Shown piece by piece: positions 32,386-41,754 of a DNA stretch of 64,000 nucleotides. Below the pieces are notes generated by a model. That model was given only the letters and a program-made list of their open reading frames with translations. It did no database searches and was not told where the DNA came from. This DNA is from Streptomyces sp. R41. GTDB taxonomy: Bacteria; Actinomycetota; Actinomycetes; Streptomycetales; Streptomycetaceae. The stretch lies in contig NZ_CP163443.1 in the NCBI RefSeq assembly GCF_041053055.1, forward strand, positions 2,294,001 to 2,358,000. Reading direction: 5' to 3'. The first letter of the stretch is position 1; each line of letters starts with the position of its first letter. The position numbers were made by a program, and so were the translations under genes.

Positions 32386-35300
32386 ATGGCAGCCCTCGAG
32401 CAAGGCCCCGCACTCGCGCTGTTCGACGAGGAGGTGCGCGCGGAGTTCGGCGACCCCGCACGCTTCTCCGCCTCCTCCGCCGCCTCGCCCCGCACCCTTG
32501 TCGACATCCTCGACGCCTCCGTCCGGGCGTACCCCGACGAGCCCGCGCTGGACGACGGGCACCGCTGTCTCACCTACCGTGCCCTGGCCTTCGAGGTCGA
32601 GACCCTGCGGCGGCGGCTGAGCGAGGCCGGGGTCGGCCTCGGCGACCGGGTCGGTGTCCGGGTCCCCTCCGGCACCAACGAGCTGTACGTCGCCATCCTC
32701 GCCGTACTGGCCGCCGGTGCCGCCTATGTGCCGGTGGACGCCGAGGACCCGGACGAGCGGGCCGAGCTGGTGTTCGGCGAGGCGGAGGTGCGCGCGGTCG
32801 TCGGGGCCGGGCACGAGCTGACCGCGAGCGGCCGGTCGGAGGCTCCCGCCGCGCGGCCCGGTGTCGAGCACGACGCCTGGATCATCTTCACCTCCGGGTC
32901 CACGGGCAAGCCGAAGGGCGTGGCCGTGAGTCACCGCAGCGCCGCCGCTTTCGTCGATGCCGAGGCGGACCTCTTCCTCACGGAGGACCCGATCGGGCCC
33001 GGTGACCGGGTCATGGCCGGCCTCTCCGTCGCCTTCGACGCCTCCTGCGAGGAGATGTGGCTGGCCTGGCGGTACGGCGCCTGTCTGGTGCCCGTGCCGC
33101 GTGCCCAGGTCCGCAGCGGTGCCGACCTCGGGCCCTGGCTGGTCGAGCAGGAGATCACCGTCGTCTCCACCGTGCCCACCCTGGCCGCCCTGTGGGAGCC
33201 CGAGACGCTCAACGAGGTCCGGCTGCTGATCTTCGGTGGCGAGGCCTGCCCGCCCGAACTGGTCCAGCGGCTGGTGACCGAGGGCCGCGAGGTGTGGAAC
33301 ACCTACGGGCCCACCGAGGCCACCGTCGTCGCCTGCGCCTCCCTGATGACGGGCGAGGAGCCGATCCGGATCGGGCTCCCGCTGAACGGCTGGGAACTGG
33401 CCGTGGTGGACGAGGCCGGCGAACCCGTGGCCATGGGTGACAGCGGCCAGCTCGTGATCGGCGGCGTCGGGCTCGCCCGCTATCTCGACGCCGAGAAGGA
33501 CGCGGAGAAGTACGCGCCGCTGGAGTCGCTGGGCTGGGAGCGGGCGTACCGCAGCGGTGACCTGGTCAAGGCCGAGCCGGAGGGCCTGATCTTCCTCGGA
33601 CGGGCCGACGAGCAGATCAAGCTCGGCGGGCGCCGGATCGAGCTCGGTGAGGTGGACGCGGCCCTGCAGGCCCTGCCCGGAGTCGCGGGCGCTGCCGCCG
33701 CCGTGCGCACCGCCCGCGGCGGCAACCAGCTGCTCGTCGGCTATGTGGTCACCCAGGACGGCTGGGACCAGGCCACCGCCGTGGAGAAGCTGCGCGCCGA
33801 GCTGCCCGCCGCCCTGGTCCCGCTGCTCGCCCCGGTCGAGGACCTGCCGACCAGGACGTCCGGGAAGGTCGACCGCAACGCCCTGCCCTGGCCGCTGGAA
33901 GGCCTGCAGACCGGCGGCGCGAAGGAACAGCTCTACGGCACCGAGGCCTGGCTCGCCGAGCAGTGGAGCGAGGTACTCGGCATCCCCGTCGCCGGCGCGT
34001 CCGACGACTTCTTCGCGATCGGCGGCAGCAGCCTCGCCGCCGCCCAGCTCACGACCAGGCTGCGCACCCGCTATCCGAGCGCGGCCGTCCTGGACATCTA
34101 CCAGCAGCCCGTCCTGCGCAAGCTGGCCCGGCACTTGGAGAAGTCCGCGCAGGACGACGGCGCCGAGCGGACGATCGCGCCGGTCCCGCTGCGCACCAAG
34201 GCGACCCAGTTGCTCCTGCTGATCCCGCTGTTCACGCTCCTCGGCCTGCGCTGGACCGTGGCGCTGGCCGCGCTCGGGAACGTACTGCACTGGTTCGGGC
34301 CGTATCCGTGGGCGCCGAGCGCGTCGTGGTGGCTCGTCGCCGCCGGTGCGCTCGTCTTCTTCAGCCCGCCGGGGCGGCTCGCGATCGCGGCGGGCGGGGC
34401 ACGGCTCCTGCTGCGCGATGTGAAGGCCGGGCGCTACCCGCGCGGTGGAAGCGTCCACCTCCGGCTCTGGACGGCCGAGCGGCTCGCCGAGTTCAGCGGC
34501 GCGACCTCGCTCACCGGTTCCTGGCTCGAGCGGTACGCCCGTGCCCTGGGCGCCAAGGTCGGCCCGGACGTCGACCTGCACTCGCTGCCGCCGGTGACCG
34601 GCATGCTCAAGCTGGGCCGGGGTGCCGCCGTCGAGTCCGAGGTGGACCTGTCGGGTCACTGGCTGGACGGTGACCGGCTGGAGATCGGCCCGGTGAAGGT
34701 GGGCGCGCACGCGGTGGTCGGCACCCGCAGCCTGCTCTTCCCCGGTGCGCGCGTGGGCAAGCGGGCCGAGGTGGCCCCCGGTTCCGCCGTGGCCGGACAC
34801 ATTCCCACCGGGCAGCGCTGGGCCGGAGCGCCCGCGGTCAAGCTCGGCAAGGCGAAGCGCGCGTGGCCCAAGGAGCGGCCGCAGCGCGGCACCTACTGGC
34901 GGGCGATGTACGGGGCGACCGGCTTCGCGCTGAGCGCGCTCCCCGTCCTTGCGGGCGTCGCCGCCCTCCTGGTGGCCCGTGTGTTCGTGAGCGCGGACGC
35001 CGGGCTCGGCGCGGCCCTGCGTGGTGCCGCGCTCGCCCTGGTGCCGGCGACGCTCGCCTTCGGTCTCGCGTACGCGCTGCTGCTCCTGATCGCCGTACGC
35101 CTGCTGAGCCTGGGGCTGCGCGAGGGCACGCATCCGACGCACAGCCGGATCGGCTGGCAGGCCTGGACGGTCACGCAGCTGATGGACCGCTCCCGGGAGA
35201 CGCTGTTCCCGCTGTACGCCGGGCTGATCACCCCGGTGTGGCTGCGGCTGCTCGGCATGAAGATCGGGCGGGGCGCCGAGGTCTCCACCGTCCTCGCGCT

Positions 35301-36261
35301 GCCCAGCCTCACCACCGTCGGTGAGGGCGCCTTCCTCGCGGACGACACGCTGACCGCGCCGTACGAGCTCGGTGGCGGCTGGATGCGGATCGGGCGGGCC
35401 GAGATCGGCCGCCGGGCGTTCCTCGGCAACTCCGGGATGACGGCGCCCGGCCGCAGCGTGCCGGACGGCGGTCTGGTGGGCGTGCTGTCGGCGACGCCGA
35501 AGAAGGCGAAGAAGGGCAGCTCGTATCTGGGGCTGCCGCCGGTGAAGCTGCCGCGTTCGACGCAGGACGGCGACCAGAGCCGTACGTACGACCCGCCCGC
35601 GCACCTGCTGTGGGCTCGGGGTCTGGTGGAGCTGTGCCGGATCGTGCCGGTGTTCTGCTCGGCGGCGCTGGCGGTGCTGACGGTGGCCGCGCTGAGTGCG
35701 CTGGGGGCGTGGGCCTGGGCCCTGTCCGGGGTCGTGCTGCTCGCCGTGGGCGCGGTGGCGTGCCTGGTCTCCATCGTGGCGAAGTGGCTGCTCGTGGGCC
35801 GGCACCGGAGCGGTGAGCACCCGCTGTGGAGCGGCTTCGTGTGGCGCAACGAGCTCGCGGACACGTTCGTCGAGGTCGTCGCCGTGCCATGGCTGGCCGG
35901 ATCCGTGCCCGGTACGCCGCTGATGACGGCGTGGCTGCGCGGGCTCGGCGCCCGCATCGGCCGGGGTACCTGGGTCGAGAGCTACTGGCTGCCCGAGACG
36001 GACCTGGTGACGCTGGAGGACGCGGCGACGGTGAACCGGGGCTGTGTCCTGCAGACCCACCTCTTCCACGACCGGATCTTGCGGACGGATACTGTGGTCC
36101 TCCGTGAGGGCGCCACCCTGGGCCCGGGCGGAATCGTCCTGCCCGGCAGCACCGTCGGGGCCCGCTCCACCCTGGGTCCCGCGTCGCTGGTGATGGCGGC
36201 GGAGTCCGTTCCCGACGACACCCGCTGGCTGGGCAACCCGATCGAGGCATGGCGTTCATAG
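32386..36261 (+). CDS. Pls/PosA-family membrane-embedded non-ribosomal peptide synthetase
   Basis: Single-module NRPS of the poly-lysine-synthetase type, 1291 residues. Adenylation domain (about 40-510): WIIFTSGSTGKPKGVAVSH (A3, from residue 165), FGGEACPPE, WNTYGPTEATV (A5), YRSGDLVKAEPEGLIFLGRA (A7) and the core Lys in PTRTSGKVDRNAL. Carrier domain: DDFFAIGGSSLAAAQL with the pantetheine Ser549. The C-terminal ~700 residues have six or so transmembrane helices and three acetyltransferase-like left-handed beta-helix domains, as in epsilon-poly-L-lysine synthetase. There is no thioesterase or classical condensation domain, so it probably makes a homopolymer or short isopeptide by repeated condensation (inference). 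GAGG lies five bases before the ATG. The stop overlaps the M1 peptidase start. Confidence 0.92.
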   Translation: MAALEQGPALALFDEEVRAEFGDPARFSASSAASPRTLVDILDASVRAYPDEPALDDGHRCLTYRALAFEVETLRRRLSEAGVGLGDRVGVRVPSGTNELYVAILAVLAAGAAYVPVDAEDPDERAELVFGEAEVRAVVGAGHELTASGRSEAPAARPGVEHDAWIIFTSGSTGKPKGVAVSHRSAAAFVDAEADLFLTEDPIGPGDRVMAGLSVAFDASCEEMWLAWRYGACLVPVPRAQVRSGADLGPWLVEQEITVVSTVPTLAALWEPETLNEVRLLIFGGEACPPELVQRLVTEGREVWNTYGPTEATVVACASLMTGEEPIRIGLPLNGWELAVVDEAGEPVAMGDSGQLVIGGVGLARYLDAEKDAEKYAPLESLGWERAYRSGDLVKAEPEGLIFLGRADEQIKLGGRRIELGEVDAALQALPGVAGAAAAVRTARGGNQLLVGYVVTQDGWDQATAVEKLRAELPAALVPLLAPVEDLPTRTSGKVDRNALPWPLEGLQTGGAKEQLYGTEAWLAEQWSEVLGIPVAGASDDFFAIGGSSLAAAQLTTRLRTRYPSAAVLDIYQQPVLRKLARHLEKSAQDDGAERTIAPVPLRTKATQLLLLIPLFTLLGLRWTVALAALGNVLHWFGPYPWAPSASWWLVAAGALVFFSPPGRLAIAAGGARLLLRDVKAGRYPRGGSVHLRLWTAERLAEFSGATSLTGSWLERYARALGAKVGPDVDLHSLPPVTGMLKLGRGAAVESEVDLSGHWLDGDRLEIGPVKVGAHAVVGTRSLLFPGARVGKRAEVAPGSAVAGHIPTGQRWAGAPAVKLGKAKRAWPKERPQRGTYWRAMYGATGFALSALPVLAGVAALLVARVFVSADAGLGAALRGAALALVPATLAFGLAYALLLLIAVRLLSLGLREGTHPTHSRIGWQAWTVTQLMDRSRETLFPLYAGLITPVWLRLLGMKIGRGAEVSTVLALPSLTTVGEGAFLADDTLTAPYELGGGWMRIGRAEIGRRAFLGNSGMTAPGRSVPDGGLVGVLSATPKKAKKGSSYLGLPPVKLPRSTQDGDQSRTYDPPAHLLWARGLVELCRIVPVFCSAALAVLTVAALSALGAWAWALSGVVLLAVGAVACLVSIVAKWLLVGRHRSGEHPLWSGFVWRNELADTFVEVVAVPWLAGSVPGTPLMTAWLRGLGARIGRGTWVESYWLPETDLVTLEDAATVNRGCVLQTHLFHDRILRTDTVVLREGATLGPGGIVLPGSTVGARSTLGPASLVMAAESVPDDTRWLGNPIEAWRS

Positions 36262-37718
36262 AAGACATGACCGGATCGGATACGAAGGGCGGTACAGCGG
36301 CACGTCGTACGAGCACAGGGCAGGGAGCAGTCGCAGCGGTGAGCGTTCAGCAGACAGTGGGATCGGACCCGTACTTCCCGGCCAACGGTGATCCCCGCTA
36401 CCGGGTGCACCGGTATGAGCTCGCGCTGGACTACCGCCCCGGCCCGAACCGGCTCTCGGGCACGGCGCGGCTCAACGCCATAGCCGGCCGTGCCCCGCTC
36501 ACCGAATTCCAGCTGAACCTGGCCGACTTCCGGATCGGCCGGGTCCGCGTCGACGGCAAGGCACCGCACTACACGCACCGCGGCGGCAGGCTGCGCATCC
36601 GCCCGCCCAAGCCGATCCGGGCCGGTGCCGCCTTCACCGTCGAGGTGCACTGGTCGGGCAACCCCAAGCCGGTGGGCAGCCCCTGGGGCGGGCTCGGCTG
36701 GGAGGAGCTGGAGGACGGGGCGCTGGTGGCGAGCCAGCCGATCGGCGCGCCCTCCTGGTACCCGTGCAACGACCGCCCGGCCGACAAGGCCTCGTACCAG
36801 ATCTCGATCACCACACCCTCCGCCTACTCGGTGGTGGCGGGCGGCCGGCTGCTGACGCGTACGACGAAGGCTTCCACGACCACCTGGGTGTACGAGCAGG
36901 CGGCGCCGACGTCCAGCTATCTGGTCGGGCTGTCGATCGGGAAGTACCAGACGGTGCTGCTCGGCGACCCGGGTCTCGGCGGCATACCGCAGTCCGGTCA
37001 TCTGCCCGCGCATCTGCTCTCCGAGTTCTCCCGGGACTTCGCGCGCCAGCCCGCGATGATGGAGCTGTTCGAGGACCTCTTCGGGCCGTATCCGTTCGGC
37101 GAGTACGCGGTGGTGGTGACGGAGGAGGAGCTCGATGTCCCCGTCGAGGCTCAGGGGTTGTCGCTGTTCGGCGCCAACCACGTGGACGGGGCGCGGGGTT
37201 CGGAGCGGCTGGTTGCGCACGAGCTGGCGCACCAGTGGTTCGGCAACAGTGTCTCCATCGCGGACTGGCGGCACATCTGGCTGAACGAGGGCTTCGCGAA
37301 GTACGCGGAGTGGCTGTGGTCGGAGCGGTCCGGTGGGCGCCCGGCGCAGCAGCTGGCCGGCGCCGCGCACCGGAAGCTGGCCGCGCGGCCGCAAGACCTG
37401 GTCCTGTCCGACCCGGGCCGCAAGCTGATGTTCGACGACCGGCTCTACGAGCGCGGCGGCCTCACCCTGCACGCGCTGCGCTGCGCGATGGGCGACGACG
37501 CGTTCTTCCGCATGCTGCGCGGCTGGGCGACCCTGCACCGGGGCGGAGCGGTCACCACGGCGGCCTTCACCGCGCACGTCGCGCGCTTCGCGCCGGAGCC
37601 TTTGGACGACGTGTTCGCGGCCTGGCTGTACGAGTCCGCCCTCCCGCCACTGCCGACGCTCGCCGTGCCGTTTCCCGCGCGGCCCACGTACCCGCCGACG
37701 AACGCCGACTCGGCCTAG
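36249..37718 (+). CDS. M1 family metallopeptidase
   Basis: Zinc aminopeptidase-type protein, up to 489 residues. The M1 signature is complete: HELAHQWFGN (zinc ligands His324, His328; catalytic Glu325) and LNEGFAKYAEW (third ligand Glu347); substrate-side residues are in EEELDVPVEAQGLSLFG. The N-terminal beta-domain is present; the length is that of compact bacterial M1 enzymes. The start is uncertain: ATG 36249 overlaps the NRPS stop by 13 bases, while GTG 36339 has GGGAG about 11 bases upstream and would trim a Ser/Gly/Arg-rich leader. No signal peptide is seen. Coupling to the Pls-type NRPS suggests it could process or recycle that product (inference). Confidence 0.88.
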   Translation: MAFIEDMTGSDTKGGTAARRTSTGQGAVAAVSVQQTVGSDPYFPANGDPRYRVHRYELALDYRPGPNRLSGTARLNAIAGRAPLTEFQLNLADFRIGRVRVDGKAPHYTHRGGRLRIRPPKPIRAGAAFTVEVHWSGNPKPVGSPWGGLGWEELEDGALVASQPIGAPSWYPCNDRPADKASYQISITTPSAYSVVAGGRLLTRTTKASTTTWVYEQAAPTSSYLVGLSIGKYQTVLLGDPGLGGIPQSGHLPAHLLSEFSRDFARQPAMMELFEDLFGPYPFGEYAVVVTEEELDVPVEAQGLSLFGANHVDGARGSERLVAHELAHQWFGNSVSIADWRHIWLNEGFAKYAEWLWSERSGGRPAQQLAGAAHRKLAARPQDLVLSDPGRKLMFDDRLYERGGLTLHALRCAMGDDAFFRMLRGWATLHRGGAVTTAAFTAHVARFAPEPLDDVFAAWLYESALPPLPTLAVPFPARPTYPPTNADSA

Positions 37719-37738
37719 GCCTCGGCAGAATGGCAGCC

Positions 37739-38116
37739 ATGACCAGTCGTTCCTGCCCCTGCGGACTACCCGAGCCGTACGCGAAGTGCTGCGGGCGGTT
37801 CCACCGCGGTGAGGCCGCGGCGCCGACCGCCGAGACGCTGATGCGGTCGCGGTACTGCGCCTTCGTGAAGGAGGACGAGGGGTATCTGCTGCGGACCTGG
37901 CATCCGCGGACGCGGCCGGCGCGGGTGGAGTTCGACGCCGGGATGCGGTGGACGGGGCTGGAGATCCTCGGTACGAGTCAGGGGTCGGCGTTCCACTCCG
38001 CGGGGACCGTGACCTTCCGGGCCTCCTACCGGGGCGGCTCGCTGCACGAGCGCAGCCGCTTCGAGCGGGTCGACGGGGCGTGGGTGTACGTGGACGGGGA
38101 CTTCCTCGACCAGTAG
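37739..38116 (+). CDS. YchJ-family SEC-C metal-binding protein
   Basis: A small protein of 125 residues. The N-terminus holds the SEC-C zinc motif SRSCPCGLPEPYAKCCGRFH, followed by the YchJ core TAETLMRSRYCAFVKEDEGYLL, HPRTRP, WTGLEIL and the closing WVYVDGDF. Family members are thought to bind zinc through the Cys cluster, and some associate with the translocation machinery or chaperones. ATG 37739 was chosen; an ATG three codons earlier (37730) is possible. There is no ribosome site, but CAGAAT about seven bases before 37739 fits a leaderless start. Confidence 0.87.
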   Translation: MTSRSCPCGLPEPYAKCCGRFHRGEAAAPTAETLMRSRYCAFVKEDEGYLLRTWHPRTRPARVEFDAGMRWTGLEILGTSQGSAFHSAGTVTFRASYRGGSLHERSRFERVDGAWVYVDGDFLDQ

Positions 38117-38160
38117 AACCAGCAGAACTCGACCAGTGGAACCAGAAGGAACCAGTTGGC

Positions 38161-38862
38161 CTACGGCGCCAGGATGTCCAGCTCCTGGAGCGCGCCGACC
38201 GTGATCTCGCGGGTGAGTTCCTCCGCGCGGGCCGCGTCGCCTTCCCGTACGGCCTCCGCGACCTGGACGTGCAGGGTGACGGCGGCGGGGTCGGGGTCCT
38301 CGAACATGACCTCGTGGTGGGTACGGCCCGCCAGGACCTCCGCGACGACGTCACCGAGACGGGCGAACATCTCGTTGCCCGACGCGTTCAGAATCACCCG
38401 GTGGAAGGCGACGTCGTGGACGAGATACGCCTCCAGCTGGTGCCCGCGTGACGTGGCGACCATACCCAGGGCGCACTCGGTGAGTTCGGCGCACTGCTCG
38501 GCCGTGGCATGCCGGGCGGCCAGGCCCGCGGCGATCGGCTCGACGGCGGAACGCAACACGGTGAGCGAACGCAGCTGGTGGGGGCGGTCGGCGCCGGCCA
38601 GCCGCCAGCGGATGACCTGAGGGTCGTACACGTTCCACTCGGCCTTGGGGCGGACCGTGACGCCCACGCGGCGGCGGGACTCGACGAGGTGCATGGATTC
38701 GAGCACCCGGACCGCCTCGCGCATCACGGAGCGTGACACCTCGAAGCGCTGCGCGAGCTCGTCCGTGCGCAGCACGCTGCCGGGCGGGTACTCGCCCGCC
38801 GTGATCTCCGGCCCGAGGGTCTCCAGTACATGTGCGTGCAGCCCCCGGCCCCGTGTGGTCAT
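38161..38862 (-). CDS. gntR: FadR/GntR-family regulator of the gluconate genes
   Basis: Transcription factor of 233 residues: N-terminal winged helix (GRGLHAHVLETLGPEITAGE, then RTDELAQRFEVSRSVMREAV as the recognition region) and a C-terminal FCD ligand domain with metal-type residues in HDVAFHRVILNASGNEMF and GRTHHEVMFEDPD. It is divergent from gntK-gntP and very probably represses them until gluconate or a derivative binds. The start is uncertain: ATG 38862 has no ribosome site but TACGCT lies six bases upstream (leaderless type); ATG 38883 is the alternative. A 17-bp palindrome in the divergent region is a good operator candidate. Confidence 0.88.
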   Translation of the reverse strand: MTTRGRGLHAHVLETLGPEITAGEYPPGSVLRTDELAQRFEVSRSVMREAVRVLESMHLVESRRRVGVTVRPKAEWNVYDPQVIRWRLAGADRPHQLRSLTVLRSAVEPIAAGLAARHATAEQCAELTECALGMVATSRGHQLEAYLVHDVAFHRVILNASGNEMFARLGDVVAEVLAGRTHHEVMFEDPDPAAVTLHVQVAEAVREGDAARAEELTREITVGALQELDILAP

Positions 38863-38956
38863 GGGGTCAGCGTACGAGGACATCGTCGTGAACAAAAAGT
38901 CAGACTTATATGTCACAGACTCTTGAATTCGTCGTACCTAATGAGTTTCAGTGTCG

Positions 38957-38973
38957 TCGACATCAGATGTCGA
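38957..38973. promoter_or_regulatory. Palindromic operator candidate upstream of gntK
   Basis: TCGACAT-CAG-ATGTCGA: seven-base perfect arms around a three-base centre, with two more pairing bases on each side after one mismatch. It lies 19 bases before the gntK ATG and is the only strong palindrome in the gntR-gntK interval. Confidence 0.6.
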
Positions 38974-38992
38974 TGAAGACAGCGAGAGCACG

Positions 38993-39520
38993 ATGCAGCT
39001 GACGCGTACCCCCCATGTCGTCGTGGTCATGGGCGTGGCAGGAACCGGCAAGACCACCATCGGTCCCCTGCTCGCGGCCCGGCTCGGCGTTCCGTACGCC
39101 GAGGGCGACGACTTCCACCCGCAGGCCAACATCGCCAAGATGACGGCCGGCACACCGCTGACCGACGAGGACCGTTGGCCGTGGCTGGACGCGATCGGCG
39201 CCTGGGCGCACGAGCGGGCCGGACTCGGCGGAGTGGTCAGCAGTTCGGCGCTGAAGCGCAGTTACCGGGACCGGCTGCGGGCGGCGGCACCCGGAGTCGT
39301 GTTCGTGCACCTCACCGGTGACCGCAAGCTCATCGAGGACCGGATGTCGCACCGCCAGGGGCACTTCATGCCGACGGCGCTCCTGGACTCCCAGTTCGCC
39401 ACCCTGCAGCCGCTGGAGGCGGACGAGTCGGGCGTCGCCGTGGACGTGTCGGGCGGCCCCGAGGAGATCACCGAGCGGGCCGTGGCCGCGCTCCAGAGGC
39501 TCGCCCAGCCCTCGCAGTAA
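38993..39520 (+). CDS. gntK: Gluconokinase
   Basis: Phosphorylates D-gluconate to 6-phosphogluconate with ATP. It has 175 residues, the usual length, with the P-loop VVVVMGVAGTGKTTIGPLLA, EGDDFHPQANIAKMTAGTPL (substrate region), SSSALKRSYRDRLR and HFMPTALLDSQFATLQPLE, all family-specific. ATG 38993 was chosen: GCGAGAG precedes it and it places the P-loop at the right distance; an upstream GTG at 38951 would run through the operator. First gene of gntK-gntP-SDR-dehydrogenase, separated from gntP by 54 bases. Confidence 0.93.
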   Translation: MQLTRTPHVVVVMGVAGTGKTTIGPLLAARLGVPYAEGDDFHPQANIAKMTAGTPLTDEDRWPWLDAIGAWAHERAGLGGVVSSSALKRSYRDRLRAAAPGVVFVHLTGDRKLIEDRMSHRQGHFMPTALLDSQFATLQPLEADESGVAVDVSGGPEEITERAVAALQRLAQPSQ

Positions 39521-39574
39521 CCCTTCGCCGTACCCCTGTCCCCGTTCGTACCTTTCTCAAGCAAGGGATCAACC

Positions 39575-40972
39575 GTGACCAGACTCAGCGCCGAGATGCT
39601 GGCAGCGGACGCCGTCGAGCCGATCACCTCGGCGGGCCACGCTCAGCTGGGCATCGCCGTGCTGGCGGGCATCGCCGTCATCGTCGTGCTCATCACCAAG
39701 TTCAAGCTGCACGCATTCCTGGCCCTGACCATCGGCTCGCTCGCCCTCGGCGCGTTCGCCGGGGCCCCGCTCGACAAGACCATGCTCAGCTTCACGACCG
39801 GGCTCGGCTCGACCGTCGCCGGCGTGGGTGTACTGATCGCGCTGGGCGCGATCCTCGGCAGGCTGCTCGCCGACTCCGGCGGCGCCGACCAGATCGTCGA
39901 CACGATCCTCGCCAAGGCGGGCGGGCGCGCCATGCCGTGGGCGATGGTCCTGATCGCCTCCGTGATCGGTCTGCCGCTGTTCTTCGAGGTCGGCATCGTG
40001 CTGCTGATCCCGGTCGTCCTGATGGTCGCCAAGCGCGGCAACTACTCCCTGATGCGCATCGGCATCCCGGCGCTGGCCGGTCTGTCCGTGATGCACGGTC
40101 TCATCCCGCCGCACCCCGGCCCGCTGGTCGCGATCGACGCGGTCAAGGCCAACCTCGGCCTCACGCTCGCGCTCGGTGTCCTCGTCGCGATCCCGACGGT
40201 GATCATCGCGGGCCCGGTGTTCTCGAAGTACGCGGCCCGTTGGGTGGACGTCCCGGCCCCCGACCGCATGATCCCCACCCGCGCCTCCGAGGAACTGGAG
40301 AAGCGTCCGGGCTTCGGCGCCACCCTCGCCACCATGCTGCTTCCGGTCGTGCTGATGCTGGCCAAGGCGCTGGTGGACATCATCGTCGACGACCCGACGA
40401 ACATGACTCAGCGCGTCTTCGACATCGTCGGCGCTCCGCTGATCGCGCTGCTCGCGGCCGTGATCGTGGGCATGTTCACCCTGGGCCGGGCGGCCGGGTT
40501 CACCAAGGAGCGCATCTCGACGACCGTCGAGAAGTCCCTCGCCCCGATCGCGGGCATCCTGCTGATCGTCGGCGCGGGCGGCGGCTTCAAGCAGACCCTG
40601 ATCGACTCCGGTGTGGGCCAGATGATCCTGGACATCTCCAAGGACTGGTCGATCCCCGCGCTGCTGCTCGCCTGGCTGATCGCGGTGGCCATCCGACTCG
40701 CGACCGGTTCGGCGACGGTCGCCACCATCTCGGCGGCCGGTCTCGTCGCACCCCTCGCGGCCGACATGTCGACCGCCCACACCTCCCTCCTCGTCCTGGC
40801 GATCGGCGCGGGCTCGCTCTTCTTCAGCCACGTGAACGACGCCGGCTTCTGGCTGGTCAAGGAGTACTTCGGTCTGAACGTCGGCCAGACCATCAAGACC
40901 TGGTCGGTCATGGAGACGATCATCTCGGTGGTGGCCGGTGGACTGGTCCTGCTGCTGTCCCTCGTGATCTAG
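39575..40972 (+). CDS. gntP: GntP-family gluconate permease
   Basis: Inner-membrane gluconate:H+ symporter of 465 residues with about 12-13 transmembrane segments. Family motifs include FKLHAFLALTIGSLALG, SVIGLPLFFEVGIVLLIPVV, LAGLSVMHGLIPPHPGP and AIRLATGSATVATISAAGL, and the end FFSHVNDAGFWLVKEYFGL. Start at GTG 39575 with AAGGGA seven bases upstream. It imports the substrate for gntK and the two dehydrogenases that follow within ten bases. Confidence 0.94.
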   Translation: MTRLSAEMLAADAVEPITSAGHAQLGIAVLAGIAVIVVLITKFKLHAFLALTIGSLALGAFAGAPLDKTMLSFTTGLGSTVAGVGVLIALGAILGRLLADSGGADQIVDTILAKAGGRAMPWAMVLIASVIGLPLFFEVGIVLLIPVVLMVAKRGNYSLMRIGIPALAGLSVMHGLIPPHPGPLVAIDAVKANLGLTLALGVLVAIPTVIIAGPVFSKYAARWVDVPAPDRMIPTRASEELEKRPGFGATLATMLLPVVLMLAKALVDIIVDDPTNMTQRVFDIVGAPLIALLAAVIVGMFTLGRAAGFTKERISTTVEKSLAPIAGILLIVGAGGGFKQTLIDSGVGQMILDISKDWSIPALLLAWLIAVAIRLATGSATVATISAAGLVAPLAADMSTAHTSLLVLAIGAGSLFFSHVNDAGFWLVKEYFGLNVGQTIKTWSVMETIISVVAGGLVLLLSLVI

Positions 40973-40982
40973 GAGTACGCAG

Positions 40983-41741
40983 ATGAGTCACCCGCTCTTC
41001 GACATCAGCGGCCGTACGGCTCTGGTCACCGGCTCCAGCCGCGGCATCGGGCTCGCGCTGGCGCGCGGTCTCGCGGAGGCCGGCTGCACGGTCGTCCTCA
41101 ACGGGCGCGACGCCGAACGGCTCACCAAGGCCGCCTCGGAGCTGCCCGGTGACGTCCACACCGCGGTGTTCGACGTCACCGACGGACCCTCGGTGGCCGC
41201 CGGAATAGCGGACGTCGAGGAGCGGGTGGGTCCGCTCGACATCCTCGTCAACAACGCGGGCATGCAACTGCGCGCCCCGCTCCTGGAGTTCACGGACGCG
41301 GACTGGCACCGGATCCTGAACACCAACCTGACGAGCGCGTTCCTGGTCGGTCGCGAGGCGGCCCGCCGGATGACCGAGCGCGGCCACGGCAAGATCGTCA
41401 ACATCTGCTCGTTGCAGAGCGAGGTCGTCCGCCCGGGCATCGCCCCGTACGCGGCCACCAAGGGTGCGCTGAAGATGCTCACCAAGGGCATGTGCGCGGA
41501 CTGGGGCCCACTCGGTGTGCAGGTCAACGGACTCGGCCCGGGCTACATCGAGACCGAGCTCACCGAGCCCCTCGTGGCCGACGAGGAGTTCAGCGCGTGG
41601 GTGCGGCGGCGCACCCCGGCCGGGCGGTGGGGCCGCACCGACGACCTGGTCGGCGGAGTGCTCTTCCTCGCCTCCCCCGCGGCGGACTTCGTCAGCGGGC
41701 AGGTGCTGTACGTCGACGGCGGCATGACGAGTGTGCTCTGA
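40983..41741 (+). CDS. SDR oxidoreductase, probable gluconate 5-dehydrogenase
   Basis: Classical short-chain dehydrogenase of 252 residues interconverting D-gluconate and 5-keto-D-gluconate by homology and context. Cofactor motif TGSSRGIGLALARGL, NNAGMQ, the catalytic Tyr/Lys in YAATKGALKML with Ser in ICSLQSE, and a C-terminal GQVLYVDGG. Arg and Asn after the first strand (NGRDAER) suggest NADP preference. GGAG precedes the ATG. It sits directly after gntP and just before the idonate dehydrogenase gene, completing an idonate/5-ketogluconate branch. Confidence 0.88.
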   Translation: MSHPLFDISGRTALVTGSSRGIGLALARGLAEAGCTVVLNGRDAERLTKAASELPGDVHTAVFDVTDGPSVAAGIADVEERVGPLDILVNNAGMQLRAPLLEFTDADWHRILNTNLTSAFLVGREAARRMTERGHGKIVNICSLQSEVVRPGIAPYAATKGALKMLTKGMCADWGPLGVQVNGLGPGYIETELTEPLVADEEFSAWVRRRTPAGRWGRTDDLVGGVLFLASPAADFVSGQVLYVDGGMTSVL

Positions 41742-41754
41742 AGGGGACTTGACG

